Assembly (NCBI RefSeq): GCF_014639315.1
Contig: NZ_BMFY01000004.1
Location: 186,001 to 250,000 of the forward strand
From: Sediminivirga luteola
Lineage (GTDB): Bacteria; Actinomycetota; Actinomycetes; Actinomycetales; Brevibacteriaceae
Direction of reading: 5' to 3'
DNA: 64,000 bases
The position numbers were made by a program, and so were the translations under genes. The notes beneath the pieces were generated by a model, which had not been told where the DNA came from, did not search any database, and saw only the letters and a program-made list of their open reading frames with translations. Positions 22,099-29,437 of this stretch are shown one piece after another (position 1 is the stretch's first letter; each line of letters starts with the position of its first letter).

Positions 22099-22859
22099 GA
22101 CGCCACCTCCAGTTCTCCTGCGAGGCGGCGGTAGATCATGTCGATGCCCTTGCCGGTGATCCGCACCTGCGGGGCGGAAGACTCCCGCCGCTCCCCCGTG
22201 ATCTGGTCCTGGTATGTGCGGATCTTCTCCACGAAAAGGCCCTGCTCCAGGTACTTCTGGTAGGCGTGCGGGCGGCCCTTGTGGTCCCGGAAGAGGTAGC
22301 CCCAGGTGACGAGTGCCTGGACGAGGCGTTTCTCCCCGATGACGATCCGCTTGTGCTGGTGCAGGGTGTGCGCCACATCCCGGTACGACCAGGAGCCTTC
22401 GGAGGAGACAATGTCGTCCCACGCCCGGGCCTTCGGTGCGAGTGCCCGGTTCACGGTCTCCAGCTCCTGGACCTTCGCCACGGTGATCTGTAGCGCGCGG
22501 TGGACTATCTCGTCCTCAGTGAGTGCCGGCGCGGCGCCATAGGATCCGGTCTTTCGGATCTCTGGAAGAACCTCGCTTGTGATCCATCGGCGGAAGGCTG
22601 CGGCTTCGGGCTTGTCGGAGCGGATCACCACTTCGTACATGCCCGCTTCGGACACGATGGTCACGTTCTGCGTCCGCCCAAGCCTGTCTTGGATGGGGTG
22701 CGTCTGGCGCACCCCATCGTCGAGGCGGGAGTTCAGGCGCTGGACGTCTTTGATGCCCAGCACTCGTGCGAGGTCTGCGAGGACAAACCACGGTTCGCCG
22801 TCAATCAGCACCGTGCGGACTGGCGTATTCTGGTAGTTGAAGATCGTCAGATCCTTCAT
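22095..22859 (-). CDS. Phage antirepressor, Bro-N plus KilAC
   Basis: A 254-residue protein. The Bro-N domain (residues about 1-110) shows VRTVLIDGEPWFVLADLARV, VSEAGMYEVVIRSDKPEAAA and FRRWITSEVLPEIRKTGSY. The C-terminal KilAC-type domain (about 135-245) shows GSWSYRDVAHTLHQ and EKRLVQALVTWGYLFRD. Such proteins counter the prophage repressor or regulate early genes. Its ATG faces a rightward gene about 110 bases away, so a promoter lies between them. Confidence 0.9.
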   Translation of the reverse strand: MKDLTIFNYQNTPVRTVLIDGEPWFVLADLARVLGIKDVQRLNSRLDDGVRQTHPIQDRLGRTQNVTIVSEAGMYEVVIRSDKPEAAAFRRWITSEVLPEIRKTGSYGAAPALTEDEIVHRALQITVAKVQELETVNRALAPKARAWDDIVSSEGSWSYRDVAHTLHQHKRIVIGEKRLVQALVTWGYLFRDHKGRPHAYQKYLEQGLFVEKIRTYQDQITGERRESSAPQVRITGKGIDMIYRRLAGELEVAS

Positions 22860-22970
22860 TGGTCATCCCTTCTGGGTGATCTGAGTTCTGGGCTGCTGAC
22901 ACAGCCCGGGGCTCGCGCCGTCCTCTGTTCCCGCAGCAGGGCGGCGCTTTGACATAGGAAAGGAACAGTC

Positions 22971-23660
22971 GTGGCGAACCCGGCGAGTGAGCTCATCGGC
23001 ATTTTCGAAGAGTGGGAGACAGCTACCCGAGAAGCTGGGAATGTATCGATGCTCAGGATTCGTGGTCTCGACACGGACGACGGGTTCCGGAAACAAATCA
23101 CGGCATGCAGACTCATCGCGGAGATCGAAGCTGAACTCGACCGTCTCACCGACGCCGGTTCCGAAGTAGGGTTTTACCGTCGAAGCCTCAAGTCGTGGCT
23201 TAAGACCGTAGTCGGGTGCCCCGGTGCGTGGCAGTCGAAACCCGAACCGAATCACCAATTCGCTGGCGACAAGATGGATCTTCTGCGCAGTCTCGCCAGC
23301 CTCATCGACGGCAGTGCTCAACGTCCCCGACGGCCTCTGGAAGACATCCTCCCAATCCTTGACCAGGCGGAAGAACTCCTCGACAGCGACAAAGAGCTGA
23401 GCCCCGCCTTCGTGGCGTACTTCCGAGGCCTGATCGAGGACGCCAGAACAGCGATCCGGATGCACGAGAAGAACGGCGTTGCCGGCGCATACAGGGCCGT
23501 CGACCATGTCATAGTCGCAGCGAAGGCCGCGGAGGGCTTCTCTAAGAGTGAAGAAAGCAAGCGCCGCTGGAGCGACTTCTTCCGCGATGCCAGCGCTAAC
23601 GCCGCAGGCGGCGCCGCCGTTGCACTCGCCGGTAACGTGCTCCGCCAGATCACGGGTTAA
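22971..23660 (+). CDS. Rightward accessory protein, 229 aa
   Basis: The GTG at 22971 follows AGGAAAGGAAC. The product begins ANPASELIGIFEEWETATRE and is almost all helical (LIAEIEAELDRLTDAGSEVG, ILDQAEELLDSDKELS, AYFRGLIEDARTAIRMHEKN). It ends in a small, weakly hydrophobic tail (AAGGAAVALAGNVLRQITG) that may touch the membrane. It faces right between two leftward genes and has its own terminator downstream. That is typical of a moron expressed from the prophage, possibly for exclusion or defence. The family is not recognised. Confidence 0.65.
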   Translation: MANPASELIGIFEEWETATREAGNVSMLRIRGLDTDDGFRKQITACRLIAEIEAELDRLTDAGSEVGFYRRSLKSWLKTVVGCPGAWQSKPEPNHQFAGDKMDLLRSLASLIDGSAQRPRRPLEDILPILDQAEELLDSDKELSPAFVAYFRGLIEDARTAIRMHEKNGVAGAYRAVDHVIVAAKAAEGFSKSEESKRRWSDFFRDASANAAGGAAVALAGNVLRQITG

Positions 23661-23848
23661 TCTCCCACGAGGGCTTCCAACTCTTCGATCACAAGCGCCT
23701 CGAATTTCTTGAAGGCGTACGAAACTGCGATTGCCGTGGTTCCGTCGAACTCGCCCGTCTCGTTGATCTGTATTGCTCGGCCGTGAAGCCACCCAAGCAT
23801 CTGGATGCACGCGGAGCGCTGCTCGTCGGTCAGCGTTGAGTAGTCCAT
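23657..23848 (-). CDS. Small helical protein, 63 aa
   Basis: It reads MDYSTLTDEQRSACIQMLGW, a middle FDGTTAIAVSYAFKKFEALV, and ends EELEALVGD. It converges on the rightward accessory gene with a four-base overlap of stop codons. Similar 60-70 residue helical proteins are frequent in actinophage immunity regions; function unknown. Confidence 0.5.
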   Translation of the reverse strand: MDYSTLTDEQRSACIQMLGWLHGRAIQINETGEFDGTTAIAVSYAFKKFEALVIEELEALVGD

Positions 23849-23882
23849 TCACCGTCTCCGCTCCTTTCTCATTTCTTGGTCG

Positions 23883-23913
23883 CCCTCAGCCGTTGCCGCG
23901 GCTGGGGGCTTTC
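23883..23913 (+). terminator. Intrinsic terminator, rightward
   Basis: GCCCTCAGCCG and CGGCTGGGGGC form an eleven-pair stem (one G-T pair) around a six-base loop, followed by TTTCTC. It would stop rightward transcripts coming from the accessory gene at 22971-23660. Confidence 0.6.
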
Positions 23914-24004
23914 TCGTTCACAGGCCCCTCGGGGCCTCCCCCTCGGTAGGCTCGGCAGTGCCACCTACCCGCCCGTCTAGGGCACCCACCGAGGAGGAAG
24001 AATC

Positions 24005-24313
24005 ATGGGAGTTTTCACTTACGGCTCCGGCGAAGCCACATACCGGACTGGGCTCAACGACGAATGCCTACAAGCGCTGGAACTTCTCATCTGCGAGGCG
24101 TATGCGCTCCACGACGCTTTCCGTGTCGTGATTGCCACGGACGAACACACTGACGTTCTGTTTGTCACGCAGGGAGTCCCCTTGCAGATCCACTACGATG
24201 CGAAGCCGGACGTCGATGCCATTGATGAGGACGCTCTGCAGGCCTCGAAGAAGACCATGAAGGACCGTGCCGTCATCGTCGTCGGCGGGACGACTGTCCC
24301 GGGGCCCGTCTGA
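24005..24313 (+). CDS. Small protein, possibly DUF7882-like, 102 aa
   Basis: The ATG at 24005 has an excellent ribosome site (GAGGAGGAAGAATC before it) and a TAGGCT -10-like box about 55 bases upstream. The protein opens MGVFTYGSGEATYRTGLNDE, continues with a helix (LQALELLICEAYALHDAF) and then VLFVTQGVPLQIHYD, a layout like the actinobacterial DUF7882 family (MGxFxYG..., VPLxFxY); this assignment is from memory. Its last 246 bases are antisense to the leftward gene at 24068-24469, which also looks genuine. Confidence 0.55.
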   Translation: MGVFTYGSGEATYRTGLNDECLQALELLICEAYALHDAFRVVIATDEHTDVLFVTQGVPLQIHYDAKPDVDAIDEDALQASKKTMKDRAVIVVGGTTVPGPV

Positions 24314-24469
24314 TACGGACTCAGTACTACTGGCCGGGGTGGGAGTGGTGTCTCCTGCCCCGGTCTCGACCTTCTCAGCGAGCCGCATAATCCGTTCCGC
24401 GAGCTCCACGAGCCGAGCGACAGACGCGCCGTCATCCGGGTCATTGAGGTCCTGTGTTGTCGTTGCCAT
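24068..24469 (-). CDS. Hypothetical early protein, 133 aa
   Basis: The ATG at 24469 (MATTTQDLNDPDDGASVARL) has GGGGGAG upstream and follows the Cro-like gene after eight bases. The first half is clearly protein-like (VELAERIMRLAEKVETGAGD). The second half, from about residue 52, is antisense to the rightward gene at 24005-24313 and reads VLHGLLRGLQSVLINGIDVR. Either both genes are real, or one strand is a shadow. Function unknown. Confidence 0.5.
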   Translation of the reverse strand: MATTTQDLNDPDDGASVARLVELAERIMRLAEKVETGAGDTTPTPASSTESVSDGPRDSRPADDDDGTVLHGLLRGLQSVLINGIDVRLRIVVDLQGDSLRDKQNVSVFVRGNHDTESVVERIRLADEKFQRL

Positions 24470-24477
24470 AACTCCCC

Positions 24478-24735
24478 CTACGCCGCATAGTCGATCTCTT
24501 CGAGGGTGAAGAGACGCTCCGTCTCCACACCCAGGGCCTTCGCGATCTTCGCGGCGGTCTCCGGGTTGCACGTCTCGCGCTTACCGAGGATGTTCCCGAC
24601 CGTCGACGGGCTGATCTTTGCCTTGAAAGCCAGGTCCGCATTGGTCAGTTGCTTGAAAGTCATCGCCAAGCGGATCTGGTCTTTGTGAGGTCGGGCAGTG
24701 AACCCGCGTCGGGAAGCCCTGTACGCAGGACTCAT
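24478..24735 (-). CDS. Cro/CI-type HTH regulator
   Basis: An 85-residue XRE protein: FKQLTNADLAFKAKISPSTV followed by GNILGKRETCNPETAAKIAK and ALGVETERLF is a complete HTH_3 domain, with a basic N-terminal arm. The ATG at 24735 has AAAGGAGC upstream and is preferred over one at 24762. It is the first gene of the leftward early operon and probably plays the Cro role against the repressor at 25615. Confidence 0.82.
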   Translation of the reverse strand: MSPAYRASRRGFTARPHKDQIRLAMTFKQLTNADLAFKAKISPSTVGNILGKRETCNPETAAKIAKALGVETERLFTLEEIDYAA

Positions 24736-24764
24736 CTGGGCTCCTTTCGTGATGTGATTCATGT

Positions 24765-25373
24765 ATGGATTGGGGTCTGCTTTTCACTGGAGTGGGAGCC
24801 GTAACCGGGATTGGTTTCGGCGTGTGGGGTGTTGTGTCCGGGATCCGTGGTCAACGACGCGCACAAGAGGCTCAGGACGCTGCGAGCCGACTCGGTGAGC
24901 AAGTGACGTTGATCAGTGGTGAGATCACCGAACTTCGCAAGGTGTCCGTAGACGCGCGTGAGTTGGCCAAGGAAGCGAACGCGACGCGTGACCGGCAGCT
25001 GGAGGCCTTGACGGAGGAGCACATCGTGACCTGGAAGCACGAGTGGGAGAAGCGCGGTTCTTTTCACGTCGAGCAAACCGGTCGCCATGACGCTCTTAAT
25101 GTGCGTGCCATCGTCTTCGTGGACGGCGAGTGTCAGGTTTCGGAGCGTGAACGGGTCAGGCCAGGTGACTACATTCGCTTCGAATTCCCGGAAGCCAACC
25201 TCAAGGAGGAGGCGGCGGACCGTGCACGGCTCCGGGACAGTGCCCCCGACAGGTACGGCATTGAGGCCCCATATGCGCCGGAGCTGTTCGAGACCAGCTT
25301 CGAGGTCCACTGGCGGAGTGCTGCTGGCGTTCAGCATTCCTACGGCCCCGTGGAGACGACCGAGAGCTACTGA
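24765..25373 (+). CDS. Membrane-anchored coiled-coil protein, 202 aa
   Basis: The N-terminus is one membrane helix (LLFTGVGAVTGIGFGVWGVV), followed by a coiled coil (EQVTLISGEITELRKVSVDA) and a beta-rich cytoplasmic domain. The latter carries FHVEQTGRHDALNVRAIVFV and RPGDYIRFEFPEANLKEEA. The gene diverges from the Cro-like gene by about 30 bases and faces the repressor operon. Its position and build (membrane anchor, coil, sandwich domain) fit a lysogenic conversion or superinfection-exclusion protein; no family is recognised. Confidence 0.65.
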   Translation: MDWGLLFTGVGAVTGIGFGVWGVVSGIRGQRRAQEAQDAASRLGEQVTLISGEITELRKVSVDARELAKEANATRDRQLEALTEEHIVTWKHEWEKRGSFHVEQTGRHDALNVRAIVFVDGECQVSERERVRPGDYIRFEFPEANLKEEAADRARLRDSAPDRYGIEAPYAPELFETSFEVHWRSAAGVQHSYGPVETTESY

Positions 25374-25453
25374 GGTCTTCCATTCAAGGTTTGCCCCGCC
25401 CTGCTGGCGCCCCATCTCGACCACCTCCCGCGAGCCAGTTTCGTTAGTTTCGT

Positions 25454-25516
25454 GAACTCTTTGAACCTTACCCGCGTGTCTGCCTGGTTGCAACTATCCC
25501 CTGGAACTTTTTGAAC
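25454..25516. promoter_or_regulatory. Candidate repressor operators (two direct repeats)
   Basis: GAACTCTTTGAAC at 25454-25466 and GAACTTTTTGAAC at 25504-25516 differ at one base and are exactly 50 bases apart, about five helical turns. They lie in the 240-base gap before the XRE repressor gene. The rest of that gap holds TAGGCA and TAGGCT boxes near 25,552-25,580 that may be -10 elements. Operator use is inference. Confidence 0.45.
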
Positions 25517-25614
25517 TTTCCCGCCACGACGCGAATTACCCCGGTGTTCTTCGTGTCTAGGCACTACACACGTAGGCTTGTGGTGCCCCTGCACCTGCTG
25601 GAAAGTGGAAGCCC

Positions 25615-26169
25615 GTGAGCAGACTGTCCGATGTTCTGAACGAACTGAGCCGCACCAAGCGGATGAATCAACCTCAGATCGTGCAGAGGTCGAGCGAGCT
25701 CGGAGTGCCACTGTCGAAGGGCAATGTGTCGCGATACCTGAGCGGCAAGCACCCTGAGAAGCCTCAGCAGGCTACTCTGGCGGCTTTCGCGAAGGTGTTC
25801 GGCGTACCAGTAGACCAACTGGAAGAAGCAGCCCGACACACCGGCCGAGAGCCGTTCGAACCCCACCGGTCAGCCGACCTGCTCACCGCTCCGCAGCGCG
25901 CCGCTGTGAACGAGATCATCCGCCTACTGGCGGAAGGAAACGTGAAAGCAGGTGATGGCAGTGACTCTCGAAGTGCCACCTCCATGAACCAGTCCGGCCC
26001 CCGGCCGGCACCAGTACTCGAAGAGGACCACACGGCCCCGCCCACCCCTGATGAAGAGATACTGCGGTACGCGGCGGATCGTGGACCGTCTGAGGGGAAG
26101 TCGGGGTGGGGTCGGGGTGAAGAATCCCAAGACCCCAACGACTGGGACAAGACGGAGGGTGAAGGGTGA
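25615..26169 (+). CDS. Phage immunity repressor, XRE family
   Basis: A 184-residue protein from a GTG at 25615 (ribosome site GGAAAGTGGAAG). The HTH lies in residues about 5-60: LSDVLNELSRTKRMNQPQIV, VPLSKGNVSRYLSGKHPEKP and LAAFAKVFGVPVDQLEEAAR. The middle has a helix, the C-terminus is acidic and disordered (PTPDEEILRYAADRG, DPNDWDKTEGEG). No protease domain is seen, so inactivation would need another factor, such as the ImmA/IrrE-type peptidase encoded downstream. It overlaps the next gene by four bases. Confidence 0.85.
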   Translation: MSRLSDVLNELSRTKRMNQPQIVQRSSELGVPLSKGNVSRYLSGKHPEKPQQATLAAFAKVFGVPVDQLEEAARHTGREPFEPHRSADLLTAPQRAAVNEIIRLLAEGNVKAGDGSDSRSATSMNQSGPRPAPVLEEDHTAPPTPDEEILRYAADRGPSEGKSGWGRGEESQDPNDWDKTEGEG

Positions 26170-26762
26170 CGCCATCCTGGGATGACATCTTCGCCAGAGG
26201 CACTTCGGGCAAGCCTCCCATCGGTCGCTGGAGTCTCTCTTATGACGAAGCAGAAGAGCTACTAGTTGACGCGCCCGCCTTCGCCAGGTCTACTACACGG
26301 CGCGGACTATGGCGTGGGCTGGGCTTGTACCTGGCGGAGTTTGTCGAGATGGAAGAACGCTTCAAGGATCGACTCGACCGCGGCCTGCTCGTCCAGATGT
26401 GGATCGGTGGAAGCTTCGCCAGTACCAAACTGGATCCGCGCAACATCGACGTGACCCTGTTCATCGACGTTGAGCAACGAAACAAGCTCAGTGGGCTGGA
26501 AGGCTCAGGCAAACTGCGTAAACTGATGAAATCGCGAGACCGTATCGCGCGCAACTACGGGGTGTCGCCGATGTTCGTGGACTACCGAGCCGTAGCCAAT
26601 GTCTTCCAGCCCGACCAGATGACTACGGAAGACAGAGACTACTTCTTGGGGCGTGGCATCTGGGATGACTGGTGGCAGAGAACGCGTTCTAGTGACGACC
26701 AGCCCCCAACGCACGAGTCCGCAGCTAGCAGGAGAGGCTATTTGGAGGTGAGGTTGCGATGA
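26166..26762 (+). CDS. Nucleotidyltransferase-like protein (DUF6932-like)
   Basis: A 198-residue protein. MWIGGSFASTKLDPRNIDVT LFID matches the polymerase-beta nucleotidyltransferase core G-S-(F)-x-(S)...(D)xD. In most enzymes the second motif reads DID or DVD; here it reads NID, so one metal ligand is altered. The build recalls DUF6932/MNT-type proteins, some of which are antitoxins that AMPylate or otherwise modify a partner. It overlaps the repressor upstream and the 305-residue gene downstream by four bases each. Confidence 0.65.
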   Translation: MTPSWDDIFARGTSGKPPIGRWSLSYDEAEELLVDAPAFARSTTRRGLWRGLGLYLAEFVEMEERFKDRLDRGLLVQMWIGGSFASTKLDPRNIDVTLFIDVEQRNKLSGLEGSGKLRKLMKSRDRIARNYGVSPMFVDYRAVANVFQPDQMTTEDRDYFLGRGIWDDWWQRTRSSDDQPPTHESAASRRGYLEVRLR

Positions 26763-27676
26763 GCACAACATGGCGTGAAAAGCTGCTTGCCAACCTCGCA
26801 GAAGAGGGCCCGAATCCCGATTTCGAGACTGACGCCGCCGCCACAGCCGACGAATTCGATAGCGCCGCACGCCGCTTCAACCTGGAGGCCTTGCGCGAAC
26901 TGGATCCGATGAGTTCTTACGCCGAAGAACTACGGATACACCTCGCCAGTGAGACGTACCCGCTCCGGGCTGCGCTTCCCGCCTCCCTCAGCACTCTGCT
27001 GCCCCCGGTGCAGAGTGTGGTTGCAAACCTTGCCGAGAAGACGCTTGAGCTTGAGCTCTCTGAGGTATCAGCCGGGAGCACCGTCCTTCACTTTCGGGCA
27101 CGCGAGACCGAGTCAGAAGGCACGGGCGAAGTCGACGAGCAAACTCCGCTGCCCACACCCGTGGACGAGACGCCCCTTGCGACTGCCGCTCGCGCCCTGC
27201 TGGAACTAGTCAATCGTCTTGAGAACCACGCCGACGCCCATGCGCTCTCAGTGTGGAAAGATGCAGTACTCGAACTAGGCAAGTTCACTGATGAACTTCA
27301 GAAGGTCGACGCGTACGCCGACTTCGCGTGGTTTGGCCGGTCTGGTGAAGTTCGGCGGATGCACCTAACCCAATCAGGCGTCGAGTATCTAGACGCCCTC
27401 CGGCAGACAAAAGACTCCACCACGTCACAGCGAATCAGCGGGCGCATCACCGAACTCAAGGAAAGCGGTCACGCGAAGGTAAAGACAGGCACGCAGCGCA
27501 ACGCCCCCGCATACGACGTCCGGTTCCCACCAGGAAAGATCACCCAGATGGGACTCACCATCGGTGAGTCCGTCCACTGGCTCGTCAATGCAAAGCTGCG
27601 GAAAAACGGCCTGGGAGAAGTGATGGAGGGCGAGTATACATACGTTGGACCCGCTCCCGACGAACCAGCCAACTGA
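26759..27676 (+). CDS. Unknown protein, 305 aa, in repressor operon
   Basis: The N-terminal half is helical and acidic (LANLAEEGPNPDFETDAAAT), with a middle strand region LELELSEVSAGSTVLHFRAR. The C-terminal half shows a possible winged-helix fold (MHLTQSGVEYLDALRQTKD, then ISGRITELKESGHAKVKTGT). A final beta part reads MGLTIGESVHWLVNAKLRKN. It is translated with the nucleotidyltransferase-like gene (ATGA overlap), so the two are likely partners. No family is recognised. Candidate roles are a defence or toxin-antitoxin partner or an auxiliary repressor. Confidence 0.6.
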   Translation: MSTTWREKLLANLAEEGPNPDFETDAAATADEFDSAARRFNLEALRELDPMSSYAEELRIHLASETYPLRAALPASLSTLLPPVQSVVANLAEKTLELELSEVSAGSTVLHFRARETESEGTGEVDEQTPLPTPVDETPLATAARALLELVNRLENHADAHALSVWKDAVLELGKFTDELQKVDAYADFAWFGRSGEVRRMHLTQSGVEYLDALRQTKDSTTSQRISGRITELKESGHAKVKTGTQRNAPAYDVRFPPGKITQMGLTIGESVHWLVNAKLRKNGLGEVMEGEYTYVGPAPDEPAN

Positions 27677-27733
27677 AGGCACCACGCCGCACGGTGCCTG
27701 ATCCGTAACCAAACCGTTTTCGCGCCGTGATGG

Positions 27734-27749
27734 TCGAACACTAGTTCGA
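27734..27749. promoter_or_regulatory. LexA-type SOS box
   Basis: TCGAACACTAGTTCGA is a perfect 6-4-6 palindrome that fits the actinobacterial/Gram-positive LexA box CGAAC-N4-GTTCG. It ends four bases before the -10 box TAGGCT, inside the promoter spacer, an ideal place for repression. It should make the peptidase and integrase genes DNA-damage inducible. Confidence 0.75.
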
Positions 27750-27753
27750 TTCC

Positions 27754-27759
27754 TAGGCT
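27754..27759 (+). promoter_or_regulatory. -10 box of a leaderless promoter
   Basis: TAGGCT is followed by seven bases and the ATG at 27767, so the transcript should begin at or next to the start codon. The LexA-type palindrome lies directly upstream. Confidence 0.55.
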
Positions 27760-27766
27760 CAAGGGC

Positions 27767-28171
27767 ATGCACCACTTCCCCGGCATGCCCCCTCGCGTGA
27801 CCATCCACTGGCAGCACCTCCCGGACGACCTTCGCGGCGCCACCGACGGCCGCGAACGGATCTGGATCGACCCTCGCCTGACCCTGGTCGAGCAGCGGTG
27901 CACCCTCGTCCACGAGCTCGTGCATCTGGAGTGGGGGCATTACGGCTGCCAGCCGGCATGGTCTGAGGCCCGTGTGCGCCGCGAAACCGCCAGACGGCTC
28001 ATCACCCTGCCCGCACTCTACGAGGCCGCCACGTGGGCGTACAGCGCCGCTGAGGCGGCTGCGGAGCTGCAAGTCACCGAAGATGTCCTCCACGACCGCC
28101 TCGCCGCGCTCGATGCCCGCGAGCGCTGGGAGCTCCACGAGACCATCCTGAGAGTGAGGAACCATGGCTAG
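27767..28171 (+). CDS. ImmA/IrrE-type metallopeptidase
   Basis: A 134-residue protein. CTLVHELVHLEWGHYG contains the HExxH-type zinc motif (HELVH), and SEARVRRETARRLITLPAL the downstream acidic helix with the third ligand. ImmA cleaves the ImmR repressor of ICEBs1; related phage enzymes cut or sense repressors. Here it could inactivate the XRE repressor at 25615. A second in-frame ATG at 27785 is possible, but the promoter spacing favours 27767. The stop overlaps the integrase start by eight bases. Confidence 0.85.
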   Translation: MHHFPGMPPRVTIHWQHLPDDLRGATDGRERIWIDPRLTLVEQRCTLVHELVHLEWGHYGCQPAWSEARVRRETARRLITLPALYEAATWAYSAAEAAAELQVTEDVLHDRLAALDARERWELHETILRVRNHG

Positions 28172-29324
28172 GCCTCCGCTGCCGCTGGGGACTTGGGGAA
28201 CCGTGACGACCCGGAAGGTGCGTGGCGGGTGGGAGGCGCGGGCGCGGTTCCGGGACATGGACGGGGTGACTCGGCTGTACAGTCGGCGTGGGAAGACTGC
28301 CGGCGGCGCGCGGGACGCGCTGACGGAGTACCTACGGGACAAGGCTGCGGTGGACCGTGAGGGCTTGGTGCAGGACACGTCGACGGTGTCGGATCTGCTG
28401 CGGGCCTGGTGGGAGATCAAGGAGCCCGACCTGGCGACCAACTCCCGGGACAGGTATCAGGCGACGATGCGGCTGCATTTGCGGCCCAGGTTGGGGCATG
28501 TGCGGCTGCACGAGGCCACCACGGGTCGGCTGGACCGGACTATCCGCGCGATCGCCACAGAGGTCGGTGCCGAGACCGCCCGGCAGGCGCGGAACATCCT
28601 CGTCCAGGCTTTCGGTCTGGCGCTGCGGCAGGGCGCGGTGACGACGAACGCCGCGGCGGGCATCGAGACCGTGAAGGTGGAGCACGAGACCGCCCGGGCA
28701 CTCACTGATGACGAGGTGCGCCGCCTCATTCAGGCCGCCCGGGAATGGGAGGCCGCCGGTCACAACTCCAGCCGCCCCTACCAGCGGGAGATCCTCGTGT
28801 CGATCCTCGTCATGCTCGGCACCGGCCTGCGGATCGGGGAACTCCTGGCGCTGCGCTGGAGTGACCTCAACCTCGCGGGTGACGCGGCGACGATCACGGT
28901 TACCGGCACCATCGTCAAAGGCCGCCGGCAGCCACTGCCGAAGACCCGCGCGTCGGAGCGGACCGTGTACCTGCCCCGGTTCGTCGTCGCCGCGCTCACC
29001 GCGTGGCGGGACTCCAGGCGAATCGCTACGGAGCAGGTGTTCCCGTCGATCAACGGCCGCTGGCGCGACCCCTCGTCTTACCGGGTGCATTTCCGGGAGG
29101 TCCGCGCCCTGGCGAAGCTCCCGGACGTCACACCCCACGATCTGCGCGCCACCGTGGCCACGGCGCTCGACCGGGCCGCCGGCGTCGACGCTGCTGCCGG
29201 GCAGCTGGGTCACTCGTCGCCGGCAGTAACGACCCGGCACTACATCGAGAAGCTCAACATGGGCCCGCGTGAAGCGATCGACGTCATGGACAGCTACCAC
29301 GACAATCTCGGCCTGGCAGCGTAG
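28164..29324 (+). CDS. int: Tyrosine-type phage integrase
   Basis: A 386-residue recombinase. The N-terminal part has an arm-binding-like region (GSWEARARFRD-type strands near residues 15-35) and a SAM-like core-binding domain. The catalytic domain shows GTGLRIGELLALRW (Arg I), TPHDLRATVATALD (His-x-x-Arg), AGQLGHSSPAVT (third His) and TRHYIEKLN (Tyr nucleophile). It ends about 110 bases from the tRNA-Met gene, the expected attachment site. GAGG lies upstream of the ATG. Cotranscription with the peptidase from the SOS-boxed promoter would couple excision to DNA damage. Confidence 0.95.
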   Translation: MARPPLPLGTWGTVTTRKVRGGWEARARFRDMDGVTRLYSRRGKTAGGARDALTEYLRDKAAVDREGLVQDTSTVSDLLRAWWEIKEPDLATNSRDRYQATMRLHLRPRLGHVRLHEATTGRLDRTIRAIATEVGAETARQARNILVQAFGLALRQGAVTTNAAAGIETVKVEHETARALTDDEVRRLIQAAREWEAAGHNSSRPYQREILVSILVMLGTGLRIGELLALRWSDLNLAGDAATITVTGTIVKGRRQPLPKTRASERTVYLPRFVVAALTAWRDSRRIATEQVFPSINGRWRDPSSYRVHFREVRALAKLPDVTPHDLRATVATALDRAAGVDAAAGQLGHSSPAVTTRHYIEKLNMGPREAIDVMDSYHDNLGLAA

Positions 29325-29394
29325 GCGCTGGTCAGACGGCTGTGGTTTCCGATGGATTTCCGATGGAAGCGGGGGAAGGACGGCGGAAACGAGA

Positions 29395-29429
29395 AGACCC
29401 CCACCCGGCGTCATGCCTGGTGGGGGTCT
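29395..29429. terminator. Terminator hairpin between integrase and tRNA
   Basis: AGACCCCCACC and GGTGGGGGTCT form a perfect eleven-pair stem with a 13-base loop. There is little T-rich sequence after it on either strand. It separates the integrase transcript from the convergent tRNA genes. Confidence 0.65.
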
Positions 29430-29437
29430 GAATCCCG

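Noticed and set aside
22863..23852. Leftward 329-codon frame opposite the rightward accessory gene
   Set aside because: No good ribosome site, Arg/Gly/Val-rich shadow composition; the rightward frame has AGGAAAGGA and protein-like content.
24759..25493. Leftward 244-codon frame opposite the membrane/coiled-coil gene
   Set aside because: It would overlap the Cro-like promoter region and lacks any recognised feature; the rightward frame has a clear membrane helix and coil.
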